Source: Dipteronia dyeriana | Lineage: Eukaryota > Streptophyta > Magnoliopsida > Sapindales > Sapindaceae | Assembly (NCBI GenBank): GCA_032871835.1 | Contig: CM065299.1 | Location: forward strand, 98,834,652 to 98,898,651 | Reading direction: 5' to 3' | Length of the DNA: 64,000 bases | Shown: positions 22,779 to 35,496 of the stretch, piece by piece | Numbering within the stretch: position 1 is the stretch's first letter | Layout: each line of letters opens with the position of its first letter | The notes under the pieces: generated by a model | The model's database searches: none | Seen by the model: only the letters and a program-made list of their open reading frames with translations | What the model was told of the DNA's origin: nothing | Program-made: the position numbers and the translations under genes

Positions 22779-22923
22779 TGCGCACCGATGGAATTATATA
22801 AAGACATTGAACGTGAGCATTCATTTATAAAAGCGCTTTGACAAGTGCATACATGTCAAGTCAAAGTATGTAAAATGAGTGACTCACATTCAATGTTCTT
22901 ATATAATTTCATCAGTGCGCACT
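22779..22923. mobile_element. Foldback MITE, family 1 copy 1
   Basis: AGTGCGCACCGATGGAATTA at the left is mirrored by TAATTTCATCAGTGCGCACT at the right. The inverted repeat continues inward through ATTGAACGTGAG and TCATTT..., so nearly the entire 145 bp folds back. Other copies are at 39524-39669 and 52094-52257. Confidence 0.75.
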
Positions 22924-23287
22924 TAAGTGAAAATTTTCAGTCATAGTTTATATGATTATTATTTATTTATTTATAATTTTAGTTCTTGTTTTGTTGAGTT
23001 TTCTACTACCTTAAAAGCTATATTAACCTCTATTTGAGTTTTTTTTACAGTTGTTTAGTTGGGCTTTTGAGATTGTATATTTTAAATTTAGTAGAGATAA
23101 GTATAATTAGGCAAAAACTCATGAGGAGAGCTTCTCTAAATAAATTTTTTTCAAAAAAAAAAATCTACTAACCAAATAGCTATAATTTTTTTTCAAAAAC
23201 TATATTTCTAATGAGCGGTGATATTTGCACCCTTCAAAAACTGTATGCATACCCAAAATTAGTATATTTTTTAAAATCCAATAATAC

Positions 23288-25727
23288 ATATTATTATGAA
23301 AACCCGATATGGATCTCAGAGACACCAGTTGACTGCGCCGTATGGGTACACCGCGGTTTGTGATGACCGGGTAAGGGTCGAGCTTGGTTTGTCCGGGGTC
23401 GGGTCGAAGGTCTTACTGGGTCCGGCTACCAGGGACCGGTTACGGTCTTTAGGGCCGATTCTAAGGATGATAAGAGGTTCAATAATAAAGGTAAACAATT
23501 GGGAACAATGTAACTTTACTGATTAATTTAAAGGGGGTACATCGCTAAATGCTCTTAGGCGTTTACGAGTCTGGATGGTGACCAAAGCAAGAGGGTTTAC
23601 AATGGGAAGTAGTGACCAAATTGGATGAAAAATATAGTGTAGTAGCAAAGTAGGGTGGACAATATGAAGCTTTCTCTATGAGGGTAGTAGCCAAGTAGAA
23701 TGGACAATAATAGAGCTTTCTCTAAGCGAGTCTTCCTCATTATCAACTATCCAACCCTTTCTCTTTTCTTGAGTTGGGGTATTTATAAGGTGGTCTAGTG
23801 TTGGTAGGTAAGGGTCGCTCTTTAGGCGGGAAGAGTTAGGCTCAACCCTCACTGTTCCTTTTGGATTGAGCGCTAAATGGCATCCCTATGAGGGTTACGA
23901 TGGTACCACCCAAGCAAGCTTGCTGACCTAACGCCAGTATGGGTGTAGTGGACAAACATTGGGCCACAAGCCTAACTTAAGAACCCGTTAGCCAATGAAT
24001 ATCGGTTTCCTAGAAACCCATCAAATAAGGCCTAATGAATTGGCCTAAAATCCAATGACTGACCCACAAAGCAAAAAAACATCGGTCAGCGTGTGGTCAA
24101 ATTAACTTATAAATGAGTTGATTATGATTTGACGTTACAGACATTACAGTCTTAAGTTGTCAAATTCGAATGATTCAAAACAGACATAATAAAGACTCTG
24201 TGATCTACACTGTCATGTAAAGAAAAGGGGCATTGAGCTGATCCTAGCTTTCACTATATATATGAGACCCTTTCCCAAAGAAAGAGCTCTCAAATTTTCT
24301 CACAAAAAACGCTCGTGAAAGTTCTCTATCTCTCCCTCTTCATCTGATTATTCTAGCATTTATTGCGGCTTTCACCTCCACATTTATATTGGGACATTAC
24401 AACAAGTCGGTTGTCCATATAGCTCATAAGCCCTCGATCGATTCAACCATCGATGATCCCCAAGTCGAACTATAAATCCATTATGGGCCTTGATCGATCA
24501 AGCTCAACCAAACTCAAAATCGACCAAGTCATAAATCGAACAACAACGACTAGCGCGATCGATTCCACAAGTCAACCAAACTATATCGACAATTAGCTCG
24601 ATCATATACATAAGCAAACGGGTATGTTCTCTTATACCATTTTATTTAAGCTATTTTTATCGAACAAAGCCTTACTTGAGCGTCGGAGAGTCCCCCAAAG
24701 GGAAAACCCCTTTCTTTGGCTCGACAGAGGCCTTCGAAGGTTGTCAGTGCCCACCTCGAAGACTCAAATTAATTATAGATCATATCGACTACAATAGGTA
24801 GGTGAGTACCCTGGTTCTTGGGGTATGGGATGACTAGGGAATCCATACCGTTGCTTTGAAATGGGCTAGTGAATGATACACGACTCGGGGGGGGTGATGT
24901 GATTGATCCACATATGCTCTACAACGTTCCAAGCGCTTTGGATGGGTTGACATGGAGCTTTGGTGGTAATTCGTGGGGCATGGATTGGCTAGAAAAGCTC
25001 TTCGTAAGTAGGGGTTGTCGCTTTCACTCCTTCGCCCTGTAGAGGACAACGTCAACGTCTGTTTCACTACACACTGTCAGGTGCTCTTCTCTGTAGTTTC
25101 CTTCTTCAACTTAAAGGCTTCATGTATCTACTTTACTGGAAAAAATAGAACTTCCTCCTTTATGAATGACATAGTTGACATTGAGAGGACTTAGGTATGG
25201 CGACATCTAGCCATTAGTGAGGTGCGGTTGTTAGGGAATCTTACATGTTGGTCCTCTATCCTTCCTTCTTCATATATACTGCTCTGACATTAATACCCAA
25301 GCATTTTCACAGATTTCTTTGGCTTCCTCTTCAAACATGTGACTTTGGGGGAGTTCATGTCGTTCTAGAAGGTTCTCATGACACTTGAAGCCCTGGTCGC
25401 AATTGCAAGAGGTCCCCGATGCTAGGGTGGATCAGAATTGCTCAATCATGTCTGCCAACCTCGAATTTCTAGGTGCTGACTAGGCTCGATGGTGGTGGCT
25501 CGACATCTTTAAGGGGATACCAACTAGGACAGGGTCTTTATGAGATCCCGTTAGGGCGATAGTTGCAGTTCGCTCAAGGAATGACCAAGTCCCTAGTGAA
25601 GCAGGTCTTTCCTGGGACCAGATCTCTCCTGGTACTGGGTATCTGACAGACCGAGTCCTTTCTGATACCAGGTATCTTTAACGGGGAAAATGCTTCTTTG
25701 GAGCGGTTGCTAACTTTTTTGGTTAAC
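23288..25727. mobile_element. 2.4-kb insert of higher GC content, unclassified
   Basis: The insert is bounded by AATAC direct repeats (23283-23287, 25728-25732), and copy 2 of element R has the uninterrupted site near 38930. The 5-bp repeat suggests an LTR-type integrase. Inside, 24250-24760 looks like part of a Gypsy LTR: a TATATATA box near 24256 and, later, the block TTGAGCGTCGGAGAGTCCCC common at the end of plant Gypsy LTRs. No coding domain is readable. Confidence 0.5.
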
Positions 25728-27025
25728 AATACCCTTTAGTAAAATTACCAATAAGACTAAGATGAGTGTATTGGATTGAGATTTTATTAGACAATTTTAG
25801 GAGATAAAAGTATGATGGTATTGGATTGAAACTATTTAATAAATTAGACAAATTTAATGGTATTCGATTAAGACTTTTAAGATTTTTTAAGATTTTTTAA
25901 AAATGTTCATATTATCTTGTGGTATTTATTCATACTTTCAAAAGATAGCAAATTGTTTGGTGGTATTGGATTGAGATCAAGATTTATAGGATTTCATGGT
26001 AAAATGGATTTTCTAGACTTTTTAGTAATAAATATAAATAGCTAGACCCTAAAATTGTCTTGCCCTCTCCCACCATACTTTCCGCACTTTTGCACTTTTG
26101 CATTTTTGCACTCTTGCTCAAAATCATATTCATCTTCTTTAACTTCCATACTCCCATCATATCTACACCAAATTACTATTTATAAGAGAAAAACGAAAGG
26201 GTTTTTTTCATCAGACAGTGATGATACATGGAAGAAAAAAGCTTTCCTCTTTCGTCAAAATTCAACGTATAGTTCAAACCCACCAACCACAATCACGAGT
26301 ATCACACTCCGTGATGTAAATTCCACCATTTATATACATCTTTTTGAACAATCACTCCTTTTTTTAATATCAAAATTAATTCACCATCAATCGTGGATTA
26401 AAGCATAGACGAAATCGCCCATGAATTCCATCCATATTTTTGAGCCTACAAAAATGGAATAGTGGAGATCGAGATCCTTCGGTTCTAACAGAGTGACCAC
26501 TTCAGTTTGGTTCATCAGACGATGTCTCCTAGGATTGTGATCAACATGTCTGTTTAAACAGATTGTGATCGTAGGGGTCTAAATGGAGTGAACTGTCAGG
26601 AATTTCCTTGATCCATCCTTATTTGGGTAGAAAAAATGGTGGGGTTGACTAGTGTTGGGTGTTTATATGTCCAGACACAAGTGGGTTCAATGATCCTAGG
26701 ATCAACCCAGCTGATGGTACAAGTTTGTTGAGATTGGGCTGCACCATGGTACTTGTTTGCTTGGTTGAGAAGGACAATTTGAGAGAGAGAGATGGATGTT
26801 TTACTGTGAGAGTTTGAGAGAGTGTTTGGGTTGGAGACTTAGGGTACGTTTGGTATACGGGACAGGACGGGACAGGCGGGACAACTTTCTCTTGTCTCAC
26901 GTTTGGCACGCTATTAGCGTGGGACGAGACGGGATAAGGTGGGATAAAAACCATACATGGGACAAGTCTAAAAAATATATTTTTACCCTCAAATATTGCA
27001 AAAATTACAAAAATACCAAATATAA

Positions 27026-27566
27026 ATGAAAACCCAACCCTTCAGTCTCTCTTCCATTCTCACGCCTCTCTCTCTCTGTTCATTCTCACGTTTCTCTTTC
27101 TCTCTCCATTCTCTCTTCTTTGGCCGACGGCGAGGAGTAGAGATCTCAGTCTCTCCTGTTTGTCTATCTCTCCTCTCTCTCTCTCCGTTTGACTTCTTTG
27201 TGGTGGTTTTTGTTTATTTCCATTTAGGGTTTTCAATTTGGGGTTCTCTCTATTCATGCTCAGTCTGACTTTACTCACAAATTCCAAGAATGGCCGCTGA
27301 AACTCAGACACCTGTAAGATTTCTGATTTTGTGGTTGATTTTGGTAGAAAAAAAATGTTGGAAACTTAAGTTTAATGAAGATTTTGTAGTTTTATTAATG
27401 CCTTAATGGTTAATGTAATCATTGATGTGGTTTTGTTGTCTTCTTCAGCCAATAGGGAGGTTTTACAAACATGAAGCTTGTGGGCTCCTGGATTTGCTGC
27501 CAACTTGTCCATCGTCAAGGAATCTAATATTCTGCTACATTGACATGTTTGAAGTAGATACTTGGT
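27026..27566 (+). pseudogene. Possible captured 5' leader and first exons of an unidentified gene
   Basis: A CT-rich stretch (27040-27200) typical of plant 5' untranslated leaders precedes an ATG at 27290 reading MAAETQTP, then a donor GTAAGA. An acceptor TTCTTCAG at about 27450 leads to PIGRFYKHEACGLLDLL, and a further donor-like GTACGC follows. I do not recognise the product. The exon-intron layout suggests capture at the DNA level. It may belong to a different gene than the downstream 59K-like exons. Confidence 0.4.
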
Positions 27567-28125
27567 ACGCATTTAAAATTCTCTTTTTAAAATAAGAAAT
27601 TACAAATTACATTGTGGATTCTCGTTAATTTAATGCTAGTTAGTGTGGGTTGGAGATTGTCTTCATTTCTGTTCGATTTCGGTGATTGTGGTGGGGTGTA
27701 TGCGAGGTGTTTGATAAAATACCTGTGGGGCGGTGTTGTGCTGGTTTTGATAAGTAATTTTTTACTTGTTGATTTGCTTAGTTAAAAAAATGAAGGCTAT
27801 CAAACTTTGCTAATGTAACACAAATTATGTAAAAGAAGCTACAATACTATCCTCACTGAATGTTGTTTGCTACCAAATTAACCGACCATTTGTTTGGAAT
27901 CAGAATAAGAACCAATATGTTTACTTCGACAGCTGAAACCAAATGAGTTTAAAAAATCAAATCAAATCAAATGTAGGAAATTAAAATAACATGAAAAAGA
28001 TATGCATGAAACGTAATCGAGCTTAATATCTGTACTGGGTAAGAATTCCTGAATTAATTATAGCCTTGCTGATGATATCACTTTATATTCATCCCTGTTC
28101 TGTACAAATTACTTGTTCTATACAG

Positions 28126-28971
28126 ACAGAAAGAGCTAGAGACATTGATGGTAATGAAAGATAATGAAGGTTCTGTAAAAGATATTGACATTAGGTCAAT
28201 AGATCCTTCTGTTTCTGTGTTTTCAAAATATTTAGAAGATAGGAGGATTGATTTGAAATCCTAAGAAATGCTTTCAGTGGAAGCTGCAAACTCTGTGATG
28301 GCGAAACTGAGAGTTCAGATGGAGCCTTTTAGGTATACTGCAGATGAGAAAACTCCATGGGAGGAGAAATCGGCAGCATTTAGATTGGTTAATAAAGCAC
28401 ACAAGTCCAAACGAAATAAAATGTGGAGGAAAAGAAAAAGGAAACACATTGCAGAAATGGTTGCCAAGGTAGCTTTGTAGTCTTTGTTCTAGTATGCTGA
28501 CATCTATCCTCAACTTGTGCTGAAAAAGTGCTTAATTTGTATGCTAACTTCTGTTAATTTGATCTTCAGGAGCATGAACAATTTGAACAAGCTGATCAGG
28601 AAGCTGATGAGTGGAGGGCCAGGGAGATTGCTAAGGATATTGCAAAGCGCAAGGTACTTGAACTTTTATATGTTACTGATCTGCAGTCTTTGGCTATAAC
28701 TGGTATATTAGAAACTCCAAAAGAATTATATGATTTTATTAAAATGAATGGAATTGTCAATTTTCCCCTACAGTTTGCACTGCATTACTGACTTAGATTA
28801 TTTGTTGTTCAAAAATCCTAACGAAATTTTTAATTTTCTAGTTTGTATGAAATTGCAGTGCTATATGTTTATGAAGCTAGTAACTGAGGCATGTTGATTT
28901 TCAGGTTCAAAAGATGAATAAAATCGCAAAGCTTAAAGCAAAAGAAGAGAGAAAGAGATTAGAATCTGAGG
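28126..28971 (+). pseudogene. U11/U12 snRNP 59-kDa-like (PDCD7-type) gene fragment
   Basis: Three exons separated by introns with consensus sites: about 28126-28468, 28570-28653 and 28905-28971. The reading SVFSKYLEDRRIDLKS, then SVEAANSVMAKLR, TPWEEKSAAFRLVNKAHKSK, EQADQEADEWRAREIAKDI and AKLKAKEERKRLESE resembles the conserved Arg/Lys-rich C-terminal part of the plant U11/U12-59K protein of the minor spliceosome. This identification is from memory of the family and needs a search. One in-frame stop (TAA near 28262) interrupts exon 1, and the end of the gene is missing after LESE. Retained introns point to capture of genomic DNA by the surrounding transposon. Confidence 0.6.
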
Positions 28972-29639
28972 AAATAATTTGGTGCAAATATCACACGACT
29001 GTTTCATACTCTCCAAAATTAAGATATCCTGCATATAAACTGATCTCTGTTTAAAGTAAGATATTAATTTGTTGGCTAATTTTTGGTGCAATGTTAAATC
29101 GTTAACTTGTTTGTAAACCTCATTTCCTGTGTTGTTTTGTAATATACTTGAATTATCAGATCAACATTAGATTAATACTTCAATTTTGCTGTTCATATAT
29201 TATTCTTCTTTATTTAATTTACTGTATTTGCCCTTGAGTTCCATGCTTAAAAATAACCGATCAAATTTAATTTAGAGTAATGTTAAGGCTTTCTATTTTT
29301 TTTTTCAAATGATGTTGGTATATGAAATGTCACCATCGTATCATTCACCATATAATTTTATGATTTATAAGATGTTAACAACTCACGAGTCAATATCGTC
29401 TAGGAAAAAAATTAAGAAAAAAAATTGAAAATTTTAGTATTTGAAAAACCTAGTATTACTCTTAAATTAAATATCACGTAACGGGCATGGTGCATGATGA
29501 ATTCTATGATTTTCAATAAACAAATGATGTTCATGTTTCATTCTTTTTTAGATGGGTTGATGTCTTTCGTTTGAATTCTGTAAGGATTGTTAGATTGAGC
29601 TATATATTTTATTCTCATCAAGTTGCTTTCCTATATAGG

Positions 29640-29850
29640 ATGTCTTTTCGGGGGGACTGAGGCTATTACGGGAGGGGATACAATGACCCGTTTAGGTGTT
29701 GAGCTAGAGAGTTAGGGTCTTGATCGTATGCAAGCAATACGAGTTGCTATGTATTTTGGAAATAAGTCAAACCAGTTGTGCATTTAGAATGACTTGAATG
29801 ACTCTTACAAGCCAGATTTTGTGAAGGCAATTCTAGAGGAGTAAACATGT
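29640..29850 (+). other. Possible remnant of a transposon-associated ORF
   Basis: The plus strand has scattered codable stretches (RMQAIRVAMYFGNKS and, in another frame, KPDFVKAILEE), broken by stops. This may be a relic of the accessory Myb/SANT-type ORF of PIF elements, but the match is weak. Confidence 0.2.
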
Positions 29851-31784
29851 TTGATTTTGTAAACATGTTTGAAACTTATATTTTATTGGAATTGTGAATA
29901 TATATAAAACTTATATTTTATTGAAATTGTGAACATATGTGTCATGGATTTTGTTATTAGGTTCGGGAACAATTATATTACATTAACTTTTTTGTTGGAT
30001 GTTATTAAGTATTATCAATAATTTACTATTATGTAAAAAGAAAATATGTATGGTTGAATAATTAAAACTTGAAATGGTAGGTCATCACAATTACGAGCAT
30101 GTAAAATTTAATAATAATTTTATTTAAAAAGAATTGAGGGAATGACTATAATATTATTAATTGATATTATTAATTGATATTATTATTACAAAAAATTGAG
30201 GTAATGACCATAATAATATTATTATTATTTGAAAAAAAAAACTAACATGTCTTCCAAAAAATTATTAATTAAATTATTTCTCAATTACAATACTATTATT
30301 TTTATTAAATATGCTATATAAAAATATTTATTAAATAAAAAATAAATATTGACTTGTCATGTTCCATATGTCACTATTATGTGGTAACAAACATTGGACA
30401 GGACAAGAAGGACACTCTTGTCATTTGAACATATTGTCCCATCCTATCTCAGCCGTACCAAACGCATAACAGTATAGTGAACAGTTCTGTTTCAGACTTA
30501 CCAAACACAATATAGAACAGATTGTCCTATCCCGTCCCGTCCCACAATGTTCTTGTTCTGTCCCACGTTAGAGATTGTGGAGGTACAAAGTGAAATCATG
30601 TTTTTCATTTGTTTAAGCCAAATTCTGACAAAGATTTGGCTTTGATGAGCTTTGGCTTTGATGGATCAATTAGTTTCATTTATAAATCAAGACAAGGTTT
30701 CTTCATTGTGATCAATTGTTATAGATTTTTGTTCTTTAGAAACTATATATGTACTGGGACCATTAATTTACCAAATAATAATGACATTTTTTTTTACTTT
30801 CCTATTTGATTTGAAGTCTTGATTTACACTGCTATAGCTATTTATGCAAATCAATGAAAACAAAACTCAATTTCATGTGGAAATATTAACAAGTCTTGAT
30901 TTACACAGCTTAGTCATTATTTCATTTACCAATTCACCATTTTGTTTCAAATATATTTTTGTTATTAATTGCTGGAATTACAAGTTCTATAGATGGCTTG
31001 AGAGGTATTAGGCCATATGATACTGCTTGTTTTTTAGAATTTCGAAAGTGTTAATGGTTATCATTCATACTATTATGGTATTGTCTATGCATATTTTCAT
31101 TGTGTGTTGATGCATATTCTAAAAAAGTACATATTGTTTGGGTTTTTTTAACTCTTTGAGTTTCTAAACTCAGGCATGTTTGTTACCTAGCTAGTAAATT
31201 TACAGGGTCCATAGGTAGAAAAGTCCAAAAAGTCTTAAAATAAAATCTAAATAATTGTAGTTTATAAATAAAGTTCAAATACTCTTTCAGAATCTTGAAA
31301 GTCTAGTCCATATAATCTTTAAAACCATACAAAGCTAAAAAATCATTGTACATCTAAATTGTCTATTAAAATCTCAATCCAATACATCCCCTTAAATTGT
31401 TTGTAAGTATACCTACAAATAATTATTAATTAGTTTCCATATTTAATATTTTGTGAAAAAAAAAATCATTTTAATGATTTGATTTTGATATTAACGTATA
31501 TCATTAAAAATTCTTTCCATTTTCTTAAACCTTAGATTATCTTTTAAAATATAATTTTAAATATATTTTCAATTTCTTTTTAAGGAAATAAAAATTGACT
31601 ATTATAGTATGAATCAAAATTTTCCAAAGTTGATTATAAAAGAAACAAATTTAAATATTTTTATTAGAAGAACAAAATCAGTATAAATTGTTTTCGCTAT
31701 AGCATTTTTATTTTTTTTCTTAAATTCATTAAACACTTTTCTCTTCCAAATCATTGGTATATTATATAAACCTTGCATCCTTAC

Positions 31785-34502
31785 AACTTCCTGACCAGAA
31801 GAACAGAGTTATTGCTTGATTTAGACTCGTTTCCTGATTGGTATTTATCCTTCTGGAAGCTTTGAGTACTTTCTAGAATAGAATTCTCTGACACTGAAGA
31901 GGAAATAAAGATACTCTAGATTCCTTGTTTAAGTGAGATAATTCTTTTTCGTATTTGAGTCGTAGTTGTCTTTAATGTCTCTCACGTGTTGTCCAACTGA
32001 CCAATTGTCTAATCCCAATCAGACTTCTTTTATCACGATCAGATGGTCCTGACCAAGTTGTCTCTACCCGATCGACTAGTTTCCCCAATCAGGTTATTTG
32101 TATATGATCGGTTAGTTTTCCTAACCATCTTGGGTAATCTTGAGTAGGCCTTAAGATCATCTATTAATTGTCTTGGGTTGATCTTCCTTGAATGACTTGG
32201 CATATCTAATCATTCTGACTTGTCATGCTATCAAAAAATATCTATAACAATACCCTCTCAAATCCGCGAGATGAACTCTTGATGGCTCAACGAAAAGGAT
32301 TTGAATAGTTTTGATTTTTTTACGCTTCCAAACTTATTGCTTTAACCCGATCAAGTTTCTTATTAAACTGATCACTTTTTTTTTTTTGCTAAAATAATCA
32401 AGTATCTTATTAAATTGTTCAGTCTTGGACTCCCTTTTACTCCTTTGTAGCTAGACCAGTCGGTGTCCTAAGTCTCTGTTCAGGATGATTCCCGACTCTT
32501 TTTTTTTTACTAGTTGGTGTCCTGGCTCTTTGCTCAGGATAATTCCCGACTGTCTTGATTCGATAGATGTCCTGGCCTTTCGCTAAGGATAATTTCCGAC
32601 CGTCTTGATTCTTCGGTCAGTGTCCTGGCTTTTTGCTCAGGATAATTCCTGGTCGTCTTAAGTCTTCAACCAATAGGTGTTCTTGGAACCTTGCCCCATT
32701 TTCCATGTTTTTCCCATGTAAACAAGTCACCAAGGACGTCTCCTGATTTTGTCTGTTTATAAGGGTTTGACCGAATCCTTAGTGAAATACTAACACAACC
32801 GAACGCATATCACCAGTTTTTCCTCGATAGCGTACCCCGAGTATTTTTTTTCCTGATAAAACTGGCATCTTAAGGTGACCGGATTGCTGACAGTAGTTTA
32901 TATGCACCCAGTCAGTTCGGCAGGCACACCGGATCTCTAACAACAGACTTCTCAGCTTCTCGGGCACATTACCATGACAGATGTTGGCGCTGTGAGTTTA
33001 TCTTTGATAACAAAAATGATTATTATAAAAAATTCAAACACCATTCTTGGCTTCTTTATTAATTGATCTGAAATTTAACAACATCAAAACACCAAAAATA
33101 ATTAGAAAAACTAAGAATATAAAACAAGCTAAAAATTTCTTAAATAAAAACTGAAAGCAAATAAATTATCTCCCTCAAGAGTAGGTGTTTTTTTTTAGAA
33201 CTCTATTTGCGAATTCGCCCATTTGCATATATTCTGACACTGATACAACAGACAATCCACCCCTAGCACCCTTTGTTTTTTTTTTCGGGCTTGCTAGAGT
33301 GTCTCGGTGTTTCGTCTGTTTATGTTGTAGTCGCCGGGATGCTTTTGATTTTTGTGGATGTGACCCATTGTAATAACTTCACTTTGAAGCTTTGAGTATT
33401 GTTTTCGTAATATTCTTCCTCTAGATTTGGTCAAGAATGCAGCTCTTACTACGGGTCCTGAAGTTGATCCATATCAAAATTCCTTATGCACTCTATTCAT
33501 GAGAGTTCCTCGAAGTTGAGTTCTAGCACCATTTGTTGACGGTGATTTTTGGGATTGATCACGCGTTTAACAGGTTTTTGTAAATTGTTAAAGATGTTAT
33601 GAGAAAGACTGAAAAAAGGGAAAAGTATGCATACATAAGTTTACGTGGTAAAACCTCAAGGTGGGAAAACATCCAAGGTTGCCGGTGACGGCGAGAAAAA
33701 TTCACTATGAATAGAATGATTACATAGTCAATCTCTCCTTTTTTGGCTTCTCTCTCTCTCTCTTTCTATGTACCTTTTTATGTGTTGTTATTATGTTTCT
33801 TTTACAATGAAATTATGGGTCTATTTATATGTGTATAGAACCCTAATCCTTATTGTACAAATATGGAAATGTGGTAGTATTTAATCATAACTGGTTACTT
33901 ATTGAAGTCGTCTTTATCTTCTTTTCTATTTTGGAGATCTTGTGTATTGAATTAAAATCTTCGTAGGATTCTAGTTGAATTGTCCGTTTATAACTTATTT
34001 TCTGATCGGTATGCAGTCTTCTAGAAGAGCAAAATTATTGCTTGATTTAGACTCGTTTCTTGTTTAGTGTTTATCCTTCTGGAAGCTTTGAGTTCTTTCC
34101 TGAATAGAATTCTCTAACACTGAAGAGGAAATAAGGATATTTTCTTATTGGAGTGTGATTCTAGATTCTTTATTTAAATGAGACAATTCTTCTTCATATT
34201 TGAGTCGTAGTTGCCTTTAATGTCTCCCACGTATTGTCTAACTAACCAATTGTCTAATCTCGACCAGACTTCTTTTATCCCGATCGGATGGTCACGACCA
34301 AGTTGTCTCTACCCGATCGGTTAGTTTTCCCGACCAGGTTATTTGTACCCTATCGGTTAGTTTTTTCGACCATCTTGGGTAATCTTGACTAGGCCTTGAG
34401 ATCATCCATTAATTGTCTTGAGTTGATCTTTCCTGGCTGACTTTTAAGACGTGGCATATCTAATCATGTTGACTTGTCATGCTATCAAAAAATCCATATA
34501 AC
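31785..34502 (-). mobile_element. Non-autonomous LTR retrotransposon, 5'-complete and 3'-truncated
   Basis: On the minus strand: a 5' LTR (34502-33535, starting near GTTATATGG and ending CCGTCAACA), a primer-binding site TGGTGCTAGAAC (33532-33521) two bases after it, a 1.28-kb interior without coding domains, a purine tract (TTTGAGAGGGTAT, about 32262-32250) and a 3' LTR (32249-31785) cut off at its far end. The LTRs match over about 470 bp. The interior carries a minisatellite. It probably depended on proteins from another element. Confidence 0.75.
32450..32690 (+). repeat. Minisatellite, four imperfect units of about 60 bp
   Basis: Units contain GGTGTCCTGGCTCTTTGCTC followed by AGGATAATTCCCGACTG, repeated with changes. 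The array lies in the interior of the non-autonomous LTR element. Confidence 0.75.
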
Positions 34503-34777
34503 TTGTTTAATTACATTATTTTATCTCACAATTAGTAAAAATAATATTCTATTGGTTTTAATTACTTATTTTAGTTTTTGTTTGTATGTGAAATTGTGAA
34601 TAGATGGAGATTGATCCTAATGTTGATTCAATGGAGGGGAATAGTGACTCGGATCCGGAGACCTTAGAGAATTCTAGCTCCATTAGAAAGGGAAAAGTTT
34701 CAAAAGGTATACGAAGAGGTGGTAGGAAAGGGAAAAAAATCACAATATTGGGTACATTTCGAAGAATATGTCACTAA

Positions 34778-35496
34778 TAGGGATGAGTATTTACCCCATG
34801 GGGCCCTACCCCTATTTGGGGGCAAATTCCCCCCCCCCCCCCCCCCCCCCCCCAAATGGGTTTGGGGGTGGGGGTGAGGGTAATTTTACCTCCAAAATCT
34901 AAATGGGGGTGGGGATGGGAGAACCTACCCCCACCTCCACCCCCATTCCCCTATTTCTTTTAATCGGGGTGGGGTTGAAACCCCATTTTCCCCATTTTCT
35001 TATATATATTTATATATTTTTAGTTTTATTTTCTTAAAAGATAATAACTTTAACTTTATTACCCATTTACTTTCTACCAATTTCCCTCATTTACCCATAT
35101 TTATTTATGTGTAAAACTATATTACTATAGTTATTTGTATTATTTTTTTATTAAATAAAAACAATTATATATTTTTAGATTATTTATTGAATTGGATATC
35201 GAAACAGTGTGAATTGAACGATTCGAATGATCGAATTTCGAATCTCAAATTCTAAATATCGGATTTCAAATTGAAAAAAAAATATGATTGAAAATGGAAG
35301 AAATTGAGGAAATGGGGTATGGGGTAGGGGGTAGGGGTAAGGGTAGGGGTAGGGGAACCTCCCCCCAAACACCCTCATCCCCACTTCCCCCATATGGGGT
35401 TTGAGGACTGGGGTGGGGGTAGGTTTTTGGAATTGGTGTGGGGGTGGGGGTGGGGGGAACCTCCCCCACCCCAGTGGGCCTCCACGCCTATCCCTA
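34778..35496. mobile_element. hAT-type MITE inserted in a hAT transposase, with G/C-skewed repeats
   Basis: Ends TAGGGATGAG and CCTATCCCTA, flanked by a perfect 8-bp duplication GTCACTAA (34770-34777, 35497-35504), the hAT signature. The interior has a run of 25 C (34829-34853) and many GGGGTA/GGGGTGGGGG blocks on both sides, giving G-quadruplex potential on alternate strands. Confidence 0.9.

Larger units (their letters stand above)
26842..30567. mobile_element. PIF/Harbinger-like element carrying host gene pieces
   Basis: The left end is GGGTACGTTTGGTATACGG followed by GGGACAGGACGGGACAGG, preceded by TTA (26839-26841). The right side carries inverted related sequence (CCGTACCAAACGC near 30452 and GTCCCGTCCCAC near 30540), with TTA at 30568-30570. 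The right end appears doubled, so the exact border is uncertain. The interior holds a pyrimidine-rich leader, a possible first exon and a fragment of a spliceosomal gene (28126-28971). Confidence 0.6.
25761..31390. mobile_element. MULE-like element M, copy at 25.8-31.4 kb
   Basis: The left end (25761-26050) starts GATGAGTGTATTGGATTGAG and the right end (31200-31390) is its inverted, diverged form, ending CCAATACATCCCC. Both match the ends of the element at 2411-4946. Copy 2 of element R shows the empty site near 38955. The interior outside the nested PIF-like element (26050-26841, 30568-31190) contains a leader-like region and short unrecognised ORF pieces, possibly captured host sequence. 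No transposase seen. Confidence 0.6.

Noticed and set aside
23296..23526. Overlapping ORFs on both strands in the GC-rich insert
   Set aside because: They lie in repeat-derived sequence, with no domain and no support from neighbours.
26055..26408. A 117-aa plus-strand ORF in the MULE-like element
   Set aside because: Low-complexity Ser/Phe/His-rich translation of pyrimidine-rich DNA with no recognisable family; possibly a captured leader, but not supportable as a gene.
32450..32690. CRISPR-like regularly spaced repeats
   Set aside because: A plant nuclear context, imperfect units and repeated spacers show a minisatellite within an LTR element.
32988..33000. TGGCGCTGTGAG as a primer-binding site of a separate element
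   Set aside because: No LTR end precedes it. The PBS at 33521-33532 directly abuts an LTR end and explains the element better.
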